From Bacillota bacterium (lineage in GTDB: Bacteria > Bacillota > Clostridia > Acetivibrionales > DTU013), in the NCBI GenBank assembly GCA_023433505.1, contig JAEZCO010000009.1, positions 81,378-145,377 on the forward strand: a stretch of DNA of 64,000 bases. The letters run 5' to 3'. Position 1 is the stretch's first letter; each line of letters starts with the position of its first letter. The translations under genes and the position numbers were made by a program. The notes below the pieces were generated by a model that worked only from the letters and a program-made list of their open reading frames with translations, had not been told where the DNA came from and made no database searches. This document shows, piece by piece, positions 59,923-64,000 of the stretch.

Positions 59923-60672
59923 ATGGATAAACGTATTTTTGCAGAGGTTTGCTGCGGGTCTCTTGACGACGCTTTAAGAGCAGAATCAGCAGGAGCTGAC
60001 CGTATTGAACTCAATTCATGTCTTTTTTTAGGGGGACTGACTCCCTCAATGGGAACGTTTCTTAAGGCAAAAGAGAAGCTTCATATACCCATCATGGTAA
60101 TGGTAAGGCCGCGTGGTGCAGGTTTCTTTTATACTGCTTCAGAGTTTGAAGTAATGCTGGCGGATGCAGAATGCTTTATAAATAATGGCGCCGATGGTAT
60201 TGTATTTGGTTTCCTGAATGAGGATGGTTCAGTGGATTATGAGCGCTGTAAACGTATATTAGCTATTATAGGCGAGAAGGAATCGGTATTTCACCGCGCA
60301 ATAGATGTTGTTCCTGAGCCTTTGGAAGCCCTTGACAAGCTTGCTGCTATAGGTGTTAAAAGAGTATTGACCAGTGGGCAGCAAGCTACCGTGCGCGAGG
60401 GTATTCCGCTTATTGCTGAAATGGTAAAGCAAGCGTCAGAAAGGATACAGGTACTCCCCGGAGGAGGAATAAATATGGGCGATGTGGCTGAAATAGTCAA
60501 AAATACAGGGGTTAACCAAGTTCATGTTGCTGCACTTGGCGTGCGTATGGACAAATCTACAAGTGGTAATTTGCGTATATATTATGGGGGTGCGCTGTAT
60601 CCACCGGAAGACAGGCATGAAATAGCGGATGAAAGTATGCTCAAATGCATTATAGAAAGGGCCCAAATCTAA
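59923..60672 (+). CDS. cutC: CutC family protein
   Basis: This 249-residue TIM-barrel protein matches CutC throughout: VCCGSLDDALRAESAGADRIELN at the start, then GGLTPSMGTF, IMVMVRPRGAGFFYT and GADGIVFGFLNEDGSVD. FHRAIDVVPEPLEALDKL follows, and VLPGGGINMGDV closes the pattern. CutC was first linked to copper tolerance in E. coli, but the role in copper is disputed and the enzyme activity is unknown. In this locus it sits between a small protein and an asparaginase, in line with a metabolic rather than a copper role. GGAGAG precedes the ATG. Confidence 0.93.
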   Translation: MDKRIFAEVCCGSLDDALRAESAGADRIELNSCLFLGGLTPSMGTFLKAKEKLHIPIMVMVRPRGAGFFYTASEFEVMLADAECFINNGADGIVFGFLNEDGSVDYERCKRILAIIGEKESVFHRAIDVVPEPLEALDKLAAIGVKRVLTSGQQATVREGIPLIAEMVKQASERIQVLPGGGINMGDVAEIVKNTGVNQVHVAALGVRMDKSTSGNLRIYYGGALYPPEDRHEIADESMLKCIIERAQI

Positions 60673-60741
60673 TTTATCTTTATATTATGAATGGTCAGGT
60701 TAAATTAAATCTAAATGAAAAATTGACAGGAGTGATTCTGA

Positions 60742-61743
60742 ATGTCTGAAATACTTGTTGAAGAGTACAGAGGGGGTATTCTGGAAAATGTACATAAAGG
60801 ACGGATATGTATAACCGGAGATGAAGGTGAAATACTTTACAAGGTTGGAGATCCGTACGAATTGACGTTTTACCGTTCCTCATCAAAACCTTTGCAGGCA
60901 TTACCAATTATTGCTCGTGGCCTTGACAAAAAGTATGGATTGACTGGCCCGGAAGTAACTGTTTTGGCTGCCTCTCACAGTGGAGAACGAATGCATATTG
61001 AAATACTTGAGAGTCTTCTTGCTAAGACGGACTTTAAAGAAGATGACCTTATTATGAATCCGACATTTCCTTTTTGCGAAGAGCATCGCAACTACCTTAT
61101 AAAAAATGCTATGCCGCCAAGAAAGTTATATCATAATTGTGCGGGTAAGCATATTGCTCTCATGATGCTGTCAAGAGAATTGGGTGAGGACCATAGAACC
61201 TATTGGAAACCTGATAGCTCTGCTCAAAAAGAAGTATTATATTATATTTCCTATCTTTCAGGCTATGCTTTCGAAAAAGTCGGCATAGGGATTGACGGGT
61301 GTGGAGTGCCAGTATTTGCAGTACCGTTACAGGGGATAGCAAATTCATATATGAAATTGGCTTGCCCTGATAAAGTTTCAGACAATAATATACGTGCAGC
61401 AATTATTCGATTGACCGGACTCATTAGTGAAAACCCATATATAATGAGAGGTCATGGTTTGCTTTGCAGTGAATTTAATCTGGATAAGAATGTTATTGCA
61501 AAGGGCGGAGCAATGGGAGTTTATGGCTTTGGGCTTAAGAAAGAAAGGCTGGGGGTAGCGTTAAAAATTGAAGACGGCAGTGAAAGTTCATGGCCGCTTA
61601 TCATTGCGGAAATAGTAAAACAATTGGGTTATTCGAATCAGCAAACGTTTGATATATTATATAGACTTGCTCCGACTCACATAATTAATGACAATAAAAC
61701 TATTGTCGGTGAGTATCGCACGGTCTTTAAACTAAAAGCATAA
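60742..61743 (+). CDS. L-asparaginase II family protein
   Basis: This 333-residue protein fits the PF06089 asparaginase family (Rhizobium AnsA type), not the classical bacterial type. Visible segments are VEEYRGGILENVHKGRI, FYRSSSKPLQALP with the likely nucleophile Ser, VLAASHSGERMH, HNCAGKHIALMML and GIDGCGVPVFAVPL. MRGHGLLCSEFN and AKGGAMGVYGFG follow. It hydrolyses asparagine, or an Asn-like amide, to aspartate and ammonia. It is 69 bases after cutC with ACAGGAG upstream, and closes the nutrient locus. Combined with the peptidase and the sugar importer, an Asn-linked sugar substrate is conceivable. Confidence 0.9.
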   Translation: MSEILVEEYRGGILENVHKGRICITGDEGEILYKVGDPYELTFYRSSSKPLQALPIIARGLDKKYGLTGPEVTVLAASHSGERMHIEILESLLAKTDFKEDDLIMNPTFPFCEEHRNYLIKNAMPPRKLYHNCAGKHIALMMLSRELGEDHRTYWKPDSSAQKEVLYYISYLSGYAFEKVGIGIDGCGVPVFAVPLQGIANSYMKLACPDKVSDNNIRAAIIRLTGLISENPYIMRGHGLLCSEFNLDKNVIAKGGAMGVYGFGLKKERLGVALKIEDGSESSWPLIIAEIVKQLGYSNQQTFDILYRLAPTHIINDNKTIVGEYRTVFKLKA

Positions 61744-61845
61744 ACGTATTGTACTTCCGGACAGGGGACGGTTTGGCATATGCGGCAGCCACCCAGACAA
61801 CCTTTCCGGGATGGGGCCATTGGATTGTCCAGGAGGCTGCGACGT

Positions 61846-61871
61846 CCGTTTTCCAGCAATATTTGCGTATA
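61846..61871. repeat. 26-bp copy of part of the 44355-44852 gene
   Basis: The 26 bases are identical to 44476-44501, which encode the YTQILLENG segment of the hypothetical protein there. The surroundings do not match, so it looks like a leftover of a second copy. The gap 61744-61954 also holds GGACAGGGGACGG-type repeat sequence and no gene. Confidence 0.6.
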
Positions 61872-61954
61872 TAGGCTGATTAACATGCTTTATCAGCTAG
61901 AAATTTTGGGTATATATAAGCAAGTGTTTTTTAAGGAAAAAGGAAGGGAAGCTT

Positions 61955-62701
61955 ATGAAAGTAAATTTAAAAGCTGTAATTATATCCGGGCTGGTACTTC
62001 TGGCGGTACTGTTCCAGGGATGTACGGCGGCAAATACGGGCAATAGTCAATTAATTCCATATACGGCCAATACAACGGGCTTACCGGAGAACCCCAATAA
62101 AGGAGTGGACTACACAGGCAAGGCTTTAAAGGAAATATGGCTTGCAGGCGGCTGCTTCTGGGGAGTCGAAGCCTACCTGGCAAGGGTGTACGGTGTTGCC
62201 GACACAGACGTAGGGTATGCCAACGGCAAAACGGAAAACCCATCCTATGAGGATGTCAGCCACAGGGGCACCGGCCATGCGGAAACGGTGCATGTTCAAT
62301 ACGACCCTGAGCGCGTTGACCTAAAGACCTTGCTGGAGCAGTTTTTTACCATTATCGATCCGGTGTCCGTCAATAAACAGGGCAACGACATCGGTTCACA
62401 ATACAGGACCGGCATCTATTACGAGGATAAAGCCGACCTGGAGACCATCAATGCAGTGATGAAGGCGGAGCAGGAAAAATACAGCGAGCCGCTTGCAGTT
62501 GAAGCAACCCCGCTGAAGGGATATTACAAGGCGGAGGAATATCATCAGGATTATCTCGAGAAGAATCCCAACGGCTATTGCCATATTGACTTTTCTTCTT
62601 TGAAAAAGCAGTCTTCTATCAAAATCAATCCCGATGCCTATAAAAAGCCCGGCGATGCGACGCTGAAAAAAATACTGACCAAAGAGCAGTTCTCAATCTG
62701 A
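61955..62701 (+). CDS. msrA: Lipoprotein peptide methionine sulfoxide reductase A
   Basis: This 248-residue protein has a lipoprotein signal (residues 1-24; lipobox VLFQGC) followed by a complete MsrA domain. The catalytic Cys is in LAGGCFWGVEAYLARVYGV, the substrate pocket in DVGYANGKTENPSYEDVSHRGTGHAETV and IIDPVSVNKQGNDIGSQYRTGIYY. It reduces methionine-S-sulfoxide in proteins outside the membrane. The C-terminal 40 residues extend beyond the usual domain and have no Cys, so an external reductant (perhaps the DsbD-like protein at 58351) would be needed. AAGGGAAGC is upstream of the ATG. Confidence 0.92.
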   Translation: MKVNLKAVIISGLVLLAVLFQGCTAANTGNSQLIPYTANTTGLPENPNKGVDYTGKALKEIWLAGGCFWGVEAYLARVYGVADTDVGYANGKTENPSYEDVSHRGTGHAETVHVQYDPERVDLKTLLEQFFTIIDPVSVNKQGNDIGSQYRTGIYYEDKADLETINAVMKAEQEKYSEPLAVEATPLKGYYKAEEYHQDYLEKNPNGYCHIDFSSLKKQSSIKINPDAYKKPGDATLKKILTKEQFSI

Positions 62702-62856
62702 GATTAATATTTTGCACATCATAATAATAAATTAGACACATTTTAATAATAAGTTGTACAATTTTCAAATCCTTGTACCTACTTTCGAAACAAGCCTGAC
62801 GGTATAATTATAGTGAAGCGCTTGTTGCTACGATGAATAGAAAGCAGGGGATCAGT

Positions 62857-64000
62857 ATGAGTTATGAGAAGTATGTGATTGCGGGTTCTAAAGAAGGGAA
62901 TGAGCTGGTGGAATTTCATGGCATTCCTTTCAGCGTAACCAGAAGAGGGGGACTGATCCAGCCTTTGGGGTAGGGCAATGATGTGGAAATCAACGAAAAA
63001 TGCTCTGTTCTCTTTTTTTTGGGACTGACGACGGAAAAACCTGAAGGCAGTGAATGGTGGGGACAGAATGAACGTTATTATTACCAGGGACCAGGCTCTT
63101 TATCGGGGATAGGCTTGGAAGGATAGAAATCATATATGGCGATGATACCAAGGAACTGATCCCGGTAATTTTTGGTGTGAATATATGGCCGTATGAGCTT
63201 TATACAAAGACCAAGGAATACGAGAAAGATCTGAACATATATCATGGTCCCTATTGTGAGCCTTTTGCATCGGATAAAAGTGCAAAAGGGCTTCTGGACG
63301 CCTCTCTTATTTTAATGGAAAACGATGCGGAAAAAGCCGCGAAATATATATTGGCAGTTAAAGTGAAGGACAAGACTGTTAGCAGGATATTTTACAATAA
63401 AGAGTCATACAAGGAAGCGGGGCTGGTAGTTTCTGCAGTGACAGGGCTGAAGGCGGCGGTTGCTGTGAATCCCCAATGGAAGATCATACATCCGGACTAT
63501 TTTCTTAAGCACCAATACTTTATGTCCATGGACAAATTGGAAGAGCCTCGGCTTGTGGGAAATAAAGGATGGGAAGAAGGGCTGGAAGGATGAGAAGCTG
63601 CACAATGCCTTGCTGGCCCAGGATGGCGAGTTCCTGAAAACTGCTTATAACATGTATGGACTTGGAAGCAATGGTTCCTGGCCCAATTCCAAAGCGTTTG
63701 CCTGTGCCCCCTTGATGACGACCAACCTGGCAGATTGGAAACGAAGTTATCCTTACAAGGTGGATCCAAATGATTTCAACTATCAATCAAGTTATATATC
63801 CGGTGCAGGTGTTGATTGGAATGGAAGGATTGCATCGCCCGTTGACGATACCACCAAGCTGGCGGTGGACTTCACTTATGGTGAGTTTGAACAGCAGCAC
63901 TCAGCCAAATTGTTTGCCGCTAAAACCGACGAAGAGTTTGAGAAAAACTGGAATGAGATCATGAAATACTTCAACGAAAAGATGAAGTATGAAGAAGCCA
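62857..64000 (+). pseudogene. Decayed gene of unknown function, cut by window end
   Basis: From ATG 62857 (GCAGGGG upstream) a protein-like frame meets TAG at 62971-62973. It goes on (VEINEKCSVLFFLGLTTEKP, WWGQNERYYYQ) and then shifts frame near 63092. The next part (RLFIGDRLGRIEIIYGDD, VIFGVNIWPYELYTKTKEYE) runs to a further shift near 63575, after which a third frame (NALLAQDGEFLKTAYNMYGL) stays open to the end of the window. At least one stop and two frameshifts thus break one long protein of more than 370 residues. I do not recognise the family. An AAGCGCTT palindrome at 62816-62823, next to a TATAAT at 62803, resembles LacI-family operators. Confidence 0.65.

Noticed and set aside
61780..62046. 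88-codon frame overlapping the start of msrA.
   Set aside because: It runs through repeat-like DNA and the msrA signal peptide in another frame; msrA has clear homology.

Overview
The window comes from the chromosome of an anaerobic, spore-forming member of the Clostridia; the mix of sporulation genes, glycoside hydrolases and lplABC-type sugar importers would suit a plant- or chitin-degrading relative of Clostridium cluster III, but the species is not determined. The conserved Firmicutes block mazG-hup-rqcP-yabP-yabQ-divIC-S1 (5.3-8.8 kb), a ytfI/ytfJ pair and AG-rich ribosome binding sites support this.

Layout. 0-11.9 kb: sporulation and housekeeping genes mixed with c-di-GMP genes: a membrane PAS-GGDEF protein, a CBS-GGDEF protein, and an HD-GYP phosphodiesterase whose leader holds a GEMM-I c-di-GMP riboswitch. 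12-13.9 kb: tRNA-Leu and initiator tRNA-fMet, then a 1.6-kb islet (DUF3791-DUF3990-DUF3791) bounded by a perfect 50-bp repeat of the tRNA-fMet 3' part. 14-20.4 kb: a carbohydrate locus (DUF5060 remnant, DUF4038/GH140-like enzyme, GH1 beta-glycosidase, broken esterase, amidohydrolase). 20.6-26.6 kb: greA, a phosphohexomutase, an N,N'-diacetylchitobiose phosphorylase and a flavodoxin. 26.8-36.4 kb: a small tyrosine recombinase and a chemosensory cluster (two CheY, two CheX, CheA, CheW, a receptor with a stop codon, CheR, CheD, CheB) without flagellar genes. 37-48.5 kb: an ABC-F gene with a nonsense codon in its signature motif, a dehydrogenase/isomerase pair with a divergent AraC regulator, a QxxRW glycosyltransferase, and an ECF sigma/ABC exporter operon. 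48.7-61.7 kb: a nutrient locus (ROK regulator, M17 aminopeptidase, membrane AraC regulator, lplABC-type importer, DsbD-like protein, CutC, asparaginase). 61.9-64 kb: lipoprotein MsrA and a decayed gene running off the end.

The most interesting structure is at 26.8-28.6 kb. Four 30-bp imperfect palindromes (9-bp arms, 12-bp core) form two inverted pairs. The first pair has identical cores and flanks the recombinase gene, ending 39 bp before cheY1. The second pair shares its central 6 bp and flanks about 270 bp of non-coding DNA, ending 14 bp before cheY2. That non-coding segment holds a sigma-28 (SigD)-like promoter which now points away from cheY2. I read this as a two-part DNA-inversion (phase-variation) switch upstream of a chemosensory operon. 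The repeats are seen directly; the inversion is inferred. CheA also carries an MshEN-like insert, which could link this pathway to c-di-GMP.

Several genes are broken (DUF5060 protein, esterase, receptor, ABC-F, the final gene), and two of these are otherwise intact frames with a single TAA, so either recent decay or sequence error should be considered.
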